Shown here: positions 1 through 8,213 of the stretch, piece after piece | How positions within the stretch are numbered: position 1 is the stretch's first letter | Layout of the letters: the number at the start of each line of letters is the position of its first letter | Source: Indioceanicola profundi | GTDB taxonomy: Bacteria; Pseudomonadota; Alphaproteobacteria; Azospirillales; Azospirillaceae | Direction of reading: 5' to 3' | DNA: 64,000 bases | Assembly (NCBI RefSeq): GCF_003568845.1 | Contig: NZ_CP030129.1 | Location: 186,001 to 250,000, forward strand | Notes under the pieces: model-generated | What the model saw: the letters and a program-made list of their open reading frames with translations, nothing else | Told to the model about the DNA's origin: nothing | The model's database searches: none | Position numbers and translations under genes: made by a program

Positions 1-1
1 T

Positions 2-928
2 ATGGCCGCAATGCGCCGCCAAGGGGTGATTGACGACTGGCATGACCGCAAGATGCTGGCAGGCGATCACATCGACGGCGAGATTAAGCGGATGATGGAG
101 CAGGCGGATATCATCCTACTTCTCGTGAGCCCAGACTTCATCGCCAGCGATTACTGCTACGACATCGAAATGGCACGGGCTGTCCAGCGCCACGAGGCAG
201 GGGAATGCCGGACAGTCCCTGTCATCCTACGCCCTTGCGATTGGCACGGCACCCCGTTCGGGACACTTTTGGCGACGCCCCGTGATGGAAGGGCTGTTAC
301 TCTGTGGACCAACATCGATGAGGCGTTCCTCGACGTGGCCAAGGCCGTAAAGGCGGCTGCGGTCGACATCCGGGCCCGCAAGGGTAACTCCTCGCCTCAG
401 CGTAAAAAGCCAAACTCCCTGTCCTCCACCCCGACGGCCGCTCCCATGCTGTCGGCGTCGGTCCCGGAAGTCAGCGCGAAGCCCAAGTCCGGGAAACGGC
501 GCAGCTTCGGAGTACGGGCGACTGACGCCGAGCGTGACGAGTTTTTGGAAGCCGCGTTCGAAGAGATGGCGCGGCATTTCCAAGCCGAGCTCGACGCATT
601 GTCCCAGTCGCACCGCGACGTGAGAACTGCCTTCCGTCGCGTCGATGCAGACCATTTCCTGGCTACCATTTATGTCGAGGGAAACGCTAGATGCCGCGGT
701 AAGGTCTGGATTGGCCGGGGGAGCGTGATGGGCGGAATCAACTTCTCACAAGACCAGTCATCCAATGACAGCAGCTACAACGAGTGCCTGACCTTGAAGG
801 ACGAAGGTGGCGAGTTGGCTTTCAACCCACTCGGACTAAACGCTTTCGGCCACGACCGGGACCGCCCGATGGACTCAGCGACTGCGGCTACATATCTGTG
901 GTCGGTATTCACCAGGGCGCTCAGCTGA
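2..928 (+). CDS. TIR-domain protein, 5' end outside window (partial)
   Basis: The visible 308 residues begin inside a TIR fold. The first 110 residues carry the pattern of bacterial TIR proteins: DDWHDRKMLAGD, then a hydrophobic strand (ADIILLLVSPDFIASDYC), then a glutamate (E56 of the visible frame, in YDIEM) at the place of the catalytic Glu of TIR NAD-cleaving enzymes. A low-complexity Ser/Pro/Lys linker (about 125-170) leads to a C-terminal domain (about 175-308) that I do not recognise. The usual first strand of a TIR domain is missing, so the true start lies left of the window. Bacterial TIR proteins often work in anti-phage defence or NAD depletion, but no partner gene is visible here. 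The domain call is firm; the function is inference. Confidence 0.8.
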   Translation: MAAMRRQGVIDDWHDRKMLAGDHIDGEIKRMMEQADIILLLVSPDFIASDYCYDIEMARAVQRHEAGECRTVPVILRPCDWHGTPFGTLLATPRDGRAVTLWTNIDEAFLDVAKAVKAAAVDIRARKGNSSPQRKKPNSLSSTPTAAPMLSASVPEVSAKPKSGKRRSFGVRATDAERDEFLEAAFEEMARHFQAELDALSQSHRDVRTAFRRVDADHFLATIYVEGNARCRGKVWIGRGSVMGGINFSQDQSSNDSSYNECLTLKDEGGELAFNPLGLNAFGHDRDRPMDSATAATYLWSVFTRALS

Positions 929-1106
929 TGGACCGGCTGGAAACCTACGCCGGATCTGATCGCCGTTTCACTCGCGGACCTGTGGAACAAACCCGCTACG
1001 AGTACGACCGTCGAAGGGGTAAGGAACCCTTTGCCGAGTGCGCAAATCCTGGGGTCTACGAGATCTTGGAACAGCCTGCCAGGAGCAGGGGTGACGATCT
1101 GGACCA

Positions 1107-1577
1107 TTAAGGCGCAGCCTTGGCGGTCCGTTCCGAAATAAGCCGTTGGCGGGTCCTGATGTCCGGCGGCCAAGTGCTCTTGATGAAGGCCAGGACGGTC
1201 CGGATCTCCTCGTCATCGAGCACGCCCGCGAAACCCGGCATGTCGCTTTGGTATCCGCCTTGTACAGCTGCAGCCGGTCCATGCTTGACGATGCGGAAGA
1301 GAACCTCATCGGGATGATGCCAAGTGTGTCCGGTTTGATCGTGCGGCGGCGCTGGCAGGCGACCGTCTGGTTTCCGGGAGCGCCAGTCCGGCTGGCCTTC
1401 GAGGTCTTCGCCGTGACAAGCGGCACAGTGTGCTGCGTAGATGGCGGCACCCCTGGCTATCACAGCTGCGTCTTCTGATAGGAGCTTGGCTGGGCCCATC
1501 CAGGTCCAGGCGGCTGCTCCGGCGCCAACGGCGGCCACGATCAATAGCGCCGCAATGGCCCGACTGGTCAATGTCAT
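1107..1577 (-). CDS. membrane-anchored class I cytochrome c
   Basis: This 156-residue protein has an N-terminal hydrophobic anchor (about 7-27) and a single haem-binding CAACH motif. A downstream Met in SDMPGF is the likely second axial ligand. It should act as a periplasmic electron carrier tethered to the inner membrane. It is a close paralogue of the cytochrome at 53394-53861: both share EGQPDWRS, PDGRLPAPPH, TGHTWHHPD and AFIKSTWPP or TFIKSTWPP. That second copy sits in a SCO/DsbD copper operon, whereas this one stands alone, convergent with the TIR gene. It may be a duplicated copper-associated cytochrome left at the island edge. Confidence 0.85.
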   Translation of the reverse strand: MTLTSRAIAALLIVAAVGAGAAAWTWMGPAKLLSEDAAVIARGAAIYAAHCAACHGEDLEGQPDWRSRKPDGRLPAPPHDQTGHTWHHPDEVLFRIVKHGPAAAVQGGYQSDMPGFAGVLDDEEIRTVLAFIKSTWPPDIRTRQRLISERTAKAAP

Positions 1578-1918
1578 GGCTCCGTCTCCAAATCATCCGG
1601 GGCTCCGGGCGACGTTACGGGCCCGCTCAGAGTTTGGGCTCGGCTGCCAGCTTGCACCGTCGGACGGGGCACAGGTTTGACCAGCAGATGCTATTCCCGG
1701 ATCGAGGGATCCATAAAGGGATGCCTCTCCCTGCAATTTTATTGCTATACAGAATTCTGCTGTTGCGAAAATGCGATAGACGAAGCCCGCAGCAGCAATA
1801 AAGCATCCAATTCGTATTGACTTGTATAGACAGGTCTGATCCGATGCCTTCCGCACGCCGCGCCGGGACGTACCGGCTTCTCCCGGCTCTCGGGACGACA
1901 ATAAGGAAGGACAGGGGC
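1578..1918. other. intergenic region upstream of the TonB receptor
   Basis: About 340 bases separate the cytochrome c and the receptor, which are divergent. The stretch is locally AT-richer around 1735-1830 and contains the HutC-like site listed separately. I see no credible gene. An in-frame extension of the receptor up to 1817 lacks coding character and has no signal-peptide logic. Confidence 0.6.
1822..1833. promoter_or_regulatory. HutC-like operator upstream of the TonB receptor
   Basis: The sequence TTGTATAGACAG matches 10 of 12 positions of the perfect palindrome TTGTATATACAA found upstream of hutF at 8161. It lies about 86 bases before the receptor start. HutC, a GntR-family repressor, binds this kind of TGTATATACA dyad and is released by urocanate. 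The site links the receptor and the PepSY genes to the histidine regulon. Function is inferred from similarity to the second site. Confidence 0.6.
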
Positions 1919-4609
1919 ATGAAGAGGCTTTCGGGGAAACTGTTGGTGGCGACTGCACTCAGCGCCGGGGTCCTGGCGGGGACGCCTGCGGTAGCCCAGC
2001 AGCAGCCAGGCACGGGACTTGAGGAAATCGTAGTCACCGGCAGCCGCATCAAGCGCGAGGACATCACCGGCGTCGGGCCTGCCACGGTGCTCACCAACGA
2101 GTTCATCCAGAGCACGGGCATCGCCAGCGTGGAGACCCTGCTCCAGCGCCTGCCGTCCAGCGCCGGTTTCGCCGGAAACCAGACCAGCGCCTACTGGACC
2201 AGCAATGGCTGGGGCACTGCCCAGGTCAATCTGCGTGGTCTAGGCGCCAACCGCACCCTCGTTCTCCTTAACGGGCGGCGCATTGTGCCGGGCGGCACCG
2301 GGGCCAACAGTTCCCCCGACCTGAACACGATCCCGGTGTCGATCATCGAGCGCATCGACGTTCTCAAGGACGGTGCATCCGCCATCTATGGCGCCGACGC
2401 CGTTGCCGGTGTCGTCAATGTGATCACGCGCGACGACTTCGAGGGAGTGGAGGTCTCGGCCAAGTACGGCATCACCGAGGAGGGCGATGGCGAGGAAAAG
2501 AGCGCCGATCTCACCTGGGGATTGTCCGGCGAGAAGGGGAACTTCATCGCGTCGCTGACCTACTACAAGTCCGAGCCTGTGAACATGGCCGACCGCGAAC
2601 CCTGCGGCCTCGGCGAGGTGGATGGCGAGCTCGTCTGCGTGGGGAGTTCCGCCACCATTGGCGGGCGTGCCCTGCTGCCGACCGGACAACGGATCAACTT
2701 CAACCAGAGCCCCGGGGGCAATGGCGACTTCTTCGAGCCCTACAACGGCGCCATCCACAATTTCAACTCCAACCCCTACCTGAATGCAGTCAACCCGATC
2801 GAGCGCATCAGCGCCTCTGCATTCGGCAACATCAACGTCACTGATGACGTTAAACTGTTCACCGAACTGATGTTCACGAACCGGCATTCGGCGCAGCTGG
2901 CCACGCCCGGCACATTGCGCAACCTGAGTATCCCGGCGACCAATCCCACCAACCCGACCGGCCAGGATATCATCCTCGAGCAGCGCCGCCTGATGGAACC
3001 CGGTCCGCGCGACTTCTTCCAAGACGTCGATACGTGGCGGACGGTCATCGGCCTGACGGGGGATCTGGCGAACGGTTGGACCTGGGAAACCGCCTTCAAC
3101 TGGGGCCGCACCACCGGCATCGACGGATCCAACAACATCGCCAACCTGGACCGGGTCAGTGACACGCTGGATCTAGACATCTGCAGCTTTGCAGCTGGAG
3201 CGGCAATTCCCTGCGGCGACTATCTGGGGGCTGGGGATCTGTCCCCGGAAGTCCTGGACTACATCCTGTTCACCATGCGGGACTCCGGCGGGAACGAGCA
3301 GATCAGCGGAACCTTCGACATCACCGGTTCTCTGTTCGCGTTGCCCGCCGGAGATGTCGGTTTCGCGGCCGGGGTCGTCTACCGCGAGGAGAAAGGCTGG
3401 CGCGATCCCGATCCGCTGACAGTTCTCGGTGTCGCCAACACCAACCAGCAGGATCCGATCTCCGGCAAGTTCACGGCTAAGGAAGCCTACGTGGAACTGG
3501 CCGTCCCGGTTCTCAGCAATCTGCCGTTTGTCCAGCGCCTGGGCGTCAACGCCGCTGCCCGTTACTCCGACTACGATCTGTTCGGCAGCGACGAGAACTA
3601 CAAGCTCGGCCTAGACTGGCAGGTCATCGACGAGGTTCGCCTGCGCGCTACGTATGCAACTGCCTTCCGTATCCCGAACGTGCCGGAGCTCTTCGGTGGT
3701 GTCGCTGAGGGCAATCTGACGACCACCGACCCGTGCAGCGGCTACGCCAGTCTGCCTGCGGGCTCCGTGGTGGCGCAGAACTGTGCCGCCAGCGGCGTCC
3801 CGGCAGGGTTCCAGCAGCTGGGCAACACCATCCTGACCACGGTGGGCGGCAACGAGGACCTCGACCCTGAGAGTGCCGAATCCTTCACGGTTGGCGCCGT
3901 CTACCAGCCAGCCTTCGTCGAAGGGCTGACGCTGACTGTCGACTACTTCGACATCACCATCAAGGACGCCATCCGGGCGATCCCAGGCTCGACCAAGCTG
4001 GCGGTCTGCTACGAATCCGCGGGTTTGTCTCACCCGTTCTGCGGGCCTGAGCACTTCACCCGAAACGCCCTGACCGGGGACATCAACTTCCTCTCCGCCC
4101 AGCCGGTGAACACCGGGCGTGAGGAGATGAAGGGCGTCGACTTCGGACTGATCTACGAGTTCAGCATTGGCGAATTCGCCGCGGCGATCGACTGGAACAC
4201 GACCTATCTGGACACCTACACCATCACGCCGTTCCAGGGCGCTGAGGAGATCGTCTTCGACGGCTTCATCGGTGGCGGCAATGGCGGCTTCCCGCATTGG
4301 CGCTCCAACGTCAACGCGACCTTGGCAGGCGACCGCTGGAGCGGGACCTACTCTGTCCAGTGGATCGGCAAGGCGACGGACTTCAACGCGTCCGAAGGCG
4401 ACATCGGCTACCGCACGCCCAACGTCTTCTACCACAATGTCCAGGTCGGCTACGACTTCAACGACCAGGCCCGGATCGCAGTGGGCGTGGACAATCTGTT
4501 CAACGAGGACGCGCCCTTCATCCAAAGCTGGACCGATGCGAACACGGACACCATGACCTATGACCTGCTGGGTCGTCGCGGCTATGTCCGCCTGACCTAC
4601 ACGTTCTGA
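1919..4609 (+). CDS. TonB-dependent outer-membrane receptor
   Basis: The 896-residue protein has a signal peptide (about 1-27, cleavage after PAVA). A plug domain begins near residue 36 with EIVVTGSRI and includes the VNLRGLG and GADAVAGVVNVI signatures. A long beta-barrel ends in the typical aromatic residue (LTYTF). The start at 1919 was chosen over an upstream in-frame codon because AAGGAAGG lies 9 bases ahead and the signal peptide begins there. Such receptors import scarce ligands with TonB energy. The HutC-like site upstream and the downstream hut genes suggest a histidine-related ligand (histidine, a peptide, or a metal-histidine complex). This is inference; the barrel alone does not reveal the substrate. 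Confidence 0.93.
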   Translation: MKRLSGKLLVATALSAGVLAGTPAVAQQQPGTGLEEIVVTGSRIKREDITGVGPATVLTNEFIQSTGIASVETLLQRLPSSAGFAGNQTSAYWTSNGWGTAQVNLRGLGANRTLVLLNGRRIVPGGTGANSSPDLNTIPVSIIERIDVLKDGASAIYGADAVAGVVNVITRDDFEGVEVSAKYGITEEGDGEEKSADLTWGLSGEKGNFIASLTYYKSEPVNMADREPCGLGEVDGELVCVGSSATIGGRALLPTGQRINFNQSPGGNGDFFEPYNGAIHNFNSNPYLNAVNPIERISASAFGNINVTDDVKLFTELMFTNRHSAQLATPGTLRNLSIPATNPTNPTGQDIILEQRRLMEPGPRDFFQDVDTWRTVIGLTGDLANGWTWETAFNWGRTTGIDGSNNIANLDRVSDTLDLDICSFAAGAAIPCGDYLGAGDLSPEVLDYILFTMRDSGGNEQISGTFDITGSLFALPAGDVGFAAGVVYREEKGWRDPDPLTVLGVANTNQQDPISGKFTAKEAYVELAVPVLSNLPFVQRLGVNAAARYSDYDLFGSDENYKLGLDWQVIDEVRLRATYATAFRIPNVPELFGGVAEGNLTTTDPCSGYASLPAGSVVAQNCAASGVPAGFQQLGNTILTTVGGNEDLDPESAESFTVGAVYQPAFVEGLTLTVDYFDITIKDAIRAIPGSTKLAVCYESAGLSHPFCGPEHFTRNALTGDINFLSAQPVNTGREEMKGVDFGLIYEFSIGEFAAAIDWNTTYLDTYTITPFQGAEEIVFDGFIGGGNGGFPHWRSNVNATLAGDRWSGTYSVQWIGKATDFNASEGDIGYRTPNVFYHNVQVGYDFNDQARIAVGVDNLFNEDAPFIQSWTDANTDTMTYDLLGRRGYVRLTYTF

Positions 4610-4707
4610 GGTCCGGGGGCCTGAACGGGATCGCCGCCTCCGGGCGGCGGTCCTCATTTCGGTGGGGTCGTGCGACCCGCGCCGAGCCTGCATTGTTGGA
4701 GCTTGCC

Positions 4708-5418
4708 ATGCGCGCCGCCACCTTGGCCCGTAAGTCGCACAAATGGTTGACGTTGCTGATCGCCATTCAGGCCGTCCTCTGGGCGGTCAGCGGCCTCTAC
4801 ATGGTCTCGGTGCCGATCGAGATCATTCACGGCGACCATTTCGTACACGGCCATCACGAACCGGTTCCGCCGCTCGACCAGGTCCGCTACGAGGTGGACG
4901 ACATCCGCCAGAGGTATGGCGAGATCCATGGCCTCCGGGTGAAGTCGCTGGCCGACCGCCCCGCCTACGTGGTGGAAACCTCAAGGGGAACGGTGCTGGT
5001 CGATGCTGTCGAGGGCACCGAACTGTCTCCGCTGGGAGAGGAGACCATTCGGGACTTGGCGCGGCGGAACTATGTCGGAGAGGGCAGGATCACATCTGTT
5101 ACGCTTCTTCAGACACTGCCGCTCGAGGTGCAGGCCCGGAAACCTCCCTTGTGGCAGGTCCAGTTCGAGGGCTGGAACAACCACACCCTCTACTTCTCGC
5201 CGACGACAGGGGACATGGTGGCCCGCCGCCATCAACTGTGGCGCCTCTTCGACTTTGTGTGGATGTTCCACATCATGGACTACGAGTCCCGGACCGATGT
5301 GAACAACACACTGCTCCGGGTGGCCACGATTGCTGGCGTGCTCGCAACGGGCACCGGCCTCTGGCTCCTGTTCTACAGCTTCCGCCGCGCGCGCCGCGCG
5401 CGTGACGCCCGCGCCTGA
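4708..5418 (+). CDS. PepSY-domain inner-membrane protein
   Basis: The 236-residue protein has a TM helix near the N-terminus (about 14-34), a periplasmic PepSY-type region, and a second TM helix near the C-terminus (about 204-224) followed by an Arg-rich tail. Histidines in KSHKWLT and in MFHIMDYES match positions also conserved in the next protein and are candidate haem ligands, as in PepSY-type siderophore reductases. GGAG lies 6 bases before the chosen ATG; an in-frame TTG at 4693 is less likely. It lies between the TonB receptor and a PepSY-reductase fusion, so the two PepSY proteins probably form one inner-membrane redox unit. Confidence 0.85.
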   Translation: MRAATLARKSHKWLTLLIAIQAVLWAVSGLYMVSVPIEIIHGDHFVHGHHEPVPPLDQVRYEVDDIRQRYGEIHGLRVKSLADRPAYVVETSRGTVLVDAVEGTELSPLGEETIRDLARRNYVGEGRITSVTLLQTLPLEVQARKPPLWQVQFEGWNNHTLYFSPTTGDMVARRHQLWRLFDFVWMFHIMDYESRTDVNNTLLRVATIAGVLATGTGLWLLFYSFRRARRARDARA

Positions 5419-5431
5419 CGGAGGACCGAGA

Positions 5432-7273
5432 ATGCAAACCCTCCGCATTCTTCACAAGTGGGTCGGGCTCCTGCTCGGATTGCAGTTCGTGCTCTGGGCG
5501 CTGAGCGGTGCCATGATGGCCTTGATCGACCATCACGCGGTCACTGGCGACCACACGCGCCGTTCTGTTCCGCCATTGGCACTCTCGGCCTCGGCACTGC
5601 CGATCGCGGATATCCATGCCCTTGTCGGGCCGGACGCAACCGGTCCCCTGCGTCTGCGCCCCTTGCTCGACCGGTTCGTCTATGAGGTCTCCACCGCCGA
5701 CGGCGTTCGGCTTCTCGCGGCGGAAGACGGTAGTGAAATGGTTGTCGACCGAGCCTTGGCACAGCGCATTGCCGAGCAGGACTATTCGGGCGAGGGGCAG
5801 GTCGTGTCCGTCGAGCGGATGGAAGAGACAACGCTCGAGGTACGGAACCACGAAGCCCCCATCTGGCGCGTCGCCTTCGATGACGAAGAAAACACAACGA
5901 TTTACGTCGCCGCTGAAACCGGACGGATCCTGGAGCGCAGGAATGACAGCTGGCGGCTGTTCGATTTCTTCTGGATGCTCCACATCATGGACTACACGGA
6001 GCGCCAGAGCTTCAACCACCCGCTCATCATCCTGGCCACCGTTTCGGCCGTGTGGCTCTCGTTCAGCGGCCTGTTCCTGATCTTCGACAGCTTCTCCTGG
6101 CGGGACTTCAACCCGGGCCTGGTCCTGCGGCGGCTGCGCGGCCGTGGCGTGCCGGTTGCCGTCTGGGCGGGCGGCCAGCCGTCGCGGACAATGGACCTGC
6201 CGGAAGGTGCAACCTACTTCGACGCACTGAGCGCCGAAGGCGTTCGACTGCCGTCCAATTGTGGTGGCGGGGGCAGCTGTGGCCTATGCCGGGTCGAACT
6301 CGGCCCCGACGCGCCGATCACCGATGCGGACCGCTACCACATCGGGCCGCAGGATCTTCAGCGAGGCGCTCGCCTGGCCTGTCGCCATCACGTTGTTGCT
6401 GGGGCAGAGGTCGGCGTGCCCAACGAGGCGCTGGACACCGAGGGTCATACCGCGACAGTGCTGTCCACGCGCTATCTCAGTCCCTTCATCAAGGAGGTCC
6501 ACCTGCGCCTCGATGACGGCACGGCGCTCAATTACCGGGCCGGGCAGTTCGTGCAGCTGGAGATTCCGGCATACGAAACATCGCCCGCGCGCTTCGAGCC
6601 GCCGGTGAACTGGCAGACCGATTGGGAACGCCTGCGCCTTCCTGAGCGCCTTGTGCACGAGGGTGGGATCCATCGGTCCTACTCGCTCGCCACGCACCCT
6701 TCGGAGGCGCCAAGCGAGTTGGTGCTGAACGTCCGGTTCATGCCCTCATCTACCCCGGACAAGGTCCCGTGCGGCGCTGGGTCCAGCTACGTCTTCGGCC
6801 TGCGACCCGGCGAGAAGGTCCGCGTCTTCGGTCCGTTCGGCGCGTTTGCAGCCAGCGACTCCGGCCGGGAAATCATTGCCATCGGCGGCGGTGCCGGAAT
6901 GGCGCCGCTCAGAGCCATCATCCGCGACGAGCTCCTCCGCAAGGGAACCTCCCGTCGAATTTCCTACTGGTACGGCGCCCGTTCGGCGCGGGATATCCTG
7001 TACCGGGATGAGTTCGACAGGCTGGCGGAGGCGTCGTCGAACTTCACCTGGACCGTCGCCCTGTCCGAGCCGGAAGCAGGGGATAGCTGGCGCGGACCTG
7101 TTGGCCTGATCCACGAAGTCGTGCGGAACCAGTACCTCGCCAAGCATCCGAATCTGGCCGAATGCGAGTTCCTGGTCTGTGGCCCGCCTGCCATGCTGAA
7201 AGCCGTGCTGGCCATGTTGGAGGACCTTGGCGTGCCTCGGGACCGCATCGCCTTCGACGATTTCGGTATTTGA
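5432..7273 (+). CDS. PepSY membrane domain fused to 2Fe-2S ferredoxin and NqrF-like FAD/NAD(P)H reductase
   Basis: The 613-residue protein combines two architectures. Residues 1-225 are a PepSY transmembrane unit (HKWVGLLLGLQF, HIMDYTE). Residues about 240-330 are a plant-type 2Fe-2S ferredoxin with Cys277, Cys283, Cys286 and Cys317. The remainder is a ferredoxin-NADP reductase-like FAD domain (HRSYSLAT) and an NAD domain (GGGAGMAPLRA, VCGPPAML) as in NqrF. Electrons from cytosolic NAD(P)H could pass through flavin and iron-sulphur centres into membrane haem and on to the periplasm. The gene follows the smaller PepSY gene by 13 bases with a good GGAG site. A role in reducing a metal complex imported by the receptor is inference. 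Confidence 0.9.
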   Translation: MQTLRILHKWVGLLLGLQFVLWALSGAMMALIDHHAVTGDHTRRSVPPLALSASALPIADIHALVGPDATGPLRLRPLLDRFVYEVSTADGVRLLAAEDGSEMVVDRALAQRIAEQDYSGEGQVVSVERMEETTLEVRNHEAPIWRVAFDDEENTTIYVAAETGRILERRNDSWRLFDFFWMLHIMDYTERQSFNHPLIILATVSAVWLSFSGLFLIFDSFSWRDFNPGLVLRRLRGRGVPVAVWAGGQPSRTMDLPEGATYFDALSAEGVRLPSNCGGGGSCGLCRVELGPDAPITDADRYHIGPQDLQRGARLACRHHVVAGAEVGVPNEALDTEGHTATVLSTRYLSPFIKEVHLRLDDGTALNYRAGQFVQLEIPAYETSPARFEPPVNWQTDWERLRLPERLVHEGGIHRSYSLATHPSEAPSELVLNVRFMPSSTPDKVPCGAGSSYVFGLRPGEKVRVFGPFGAFAASDSGREIIAIGGGAGMAPLRAIIRDELLRKGTSRRISYWYGARSARDILYRDEFDRLAEASSNFTWTVALSEPEAGDSWRGPVGLIHEVVRNQYLAKHPNLAECEFLVCGPPAMLKAVLAMLEDLGVPRDRIAFDDFGI

Positions 7274-7397
7274 CCGCCAGCGGCATTCGTTCGATGATTG
7301 AATGCCGCCTGGAGCGTGCTGTCGAATGCGAGCATCCTGTGTGCATGCGGCTACTAGGGCGGGCGCATAGGGTGCCGTTCACGTGGAGGCCACCAGC

Positions 7398-8108
7398 TTG
7401 TCCTTATCCATGATCCCGCTCTATCAGCAGGTTCGGCAGCACGTGCTGGAACAGATCGCATCCGGTGCCCTGAAAGTCGGGGACCGGGTGCCGTCTGAGA
7501 TGGAATTGGTGCAGCAGCTGAGCACCTCCCGCATGACGGTCAACCGTGCCCTACGGGAACTGACCAATGAAGGCGTGCTCGTTCGAGTTCAGGGAGTCGG
7601 CACCTTCGTCGGCGACCGCAAGGCGCACGGCCATCCTTTGAAGATCCGCAGCATCGCGGACGAGGTCAAAGAGCGTGGAGGAACCTATAGCGCCCGCGTG
7701 CTCGCGGTGGAAAAGACGCATGCCGGTGACACGCTCGCCAGGACGTTCGGGATCGCGCCGGGTGCTGCGCTCTACCGGTCCTCGATCGTCCACCAGGAAA
7801 ACGACATTCCGCTTCAGCTTGAGGAGCGGTTCGTGAATCCGGCACTGGCACCCGATTATGTCCGGGCCGACTTCAGCCGCATGACGCCGTACGAGTACCT
7901 GATTAAAGTGGCGCCGCTGCAGGAGGTCGAGCACGTCGTCCGTGCCGTGATGCCGAGCATCCAGACGAGAGAGCACCTCCACATGGCCGCGGGGGAACCC
8001 TGCCTGCTCATCCATCGCCGCACCTGGACCGACGGGCAACTCGCAACGGTCGCCGACTTGTACCATCCGGCGTCACGCTACGAACTTTCCGGCCGCTTCC
8101 GCCCCTAA
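7398..8108 (+). CDS. hutC: histidine utilisation repressor, GntR family
   Basis: The protein has an N-terminal GntR winged helix-turn-helix (about 5-75, with VPSEMELVQQLSTSRMTVNR) and a C-terminal UTRA ligand domain (about 90-230, with ALYRSSIVHQEND and TPYEYLIKVAPL). Urocanate is the known inducer of HutC. A TTG start at 7398 is preferred because GGAGG stands 8 bases upstream; a GTG at 7383 in the same frame would add five residues. The gene sits between the receptor/PepSY genes and hutFUH. The perfect palindrome just downstream at 8161 is its likely operator. Confidence 0.93.
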   Translation: MSLSMIPLYQQVRQHVLEQIASGALKVGDRVPSEMELVQQLSTSRMTVNRALRELTNEGVLVRVQGVGTFVGDRKAHGHPLKIRSIADEVKERGGTYSARVLAVEKTHAGDTLARTFGIAPGAALYRSSIVHQENDIPLQLEERFVNPALAPDYVRADFSRMTPYEYLIKVAPLQEVEHVVRAVMPSIQTREHLHMAAGEPCLLIHRRTWTDGQLATVADLYHPASRYELSGRFRP

Positions 8109-8160
8109 GAAGCCCCCTTCCGGCGTGAGGCGCAAGTCGCTCTTCCCGGCTCGAGCCATG

Positions 8161-8183
8161 TTGTATATACAAGCATGTACATG
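8161..8183. promoter_or_regulatory. HutC operator upstream of hutF
   Basis: A perfect 12-base palindrome, TTGTATATACAA, occupies 8161-8172. It is followed at 8174-8183 by a second short palindrome, CATGTACATG. Both lie between hutC and hutF, 30-50 bases before the hutF start. The first matches the known HutC recognition dyad. The adjacent second dyad could let two dimers bind, but this is not shown. Confidence 0.8.
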
Positions 8184-8213
8184 TTGCGGCCTGCTGCCGA
8201 TGAAAGGAATTCC

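Noticed and set aside
1817-1918. Upstream extension of the TonB receptor to 1817
   Set aside because: It would place the HutC-like operator inside the gene and put 34 unrelated residues before a good signal peptide with its own ribosome site.
3611-4693. Long minus-strand open frame opposite the TonB receptor
   Set aside because: It lies wholly antisense to a clear receptor gene, has Arg/Val-rich shadow composition and no domain or ribosome site.
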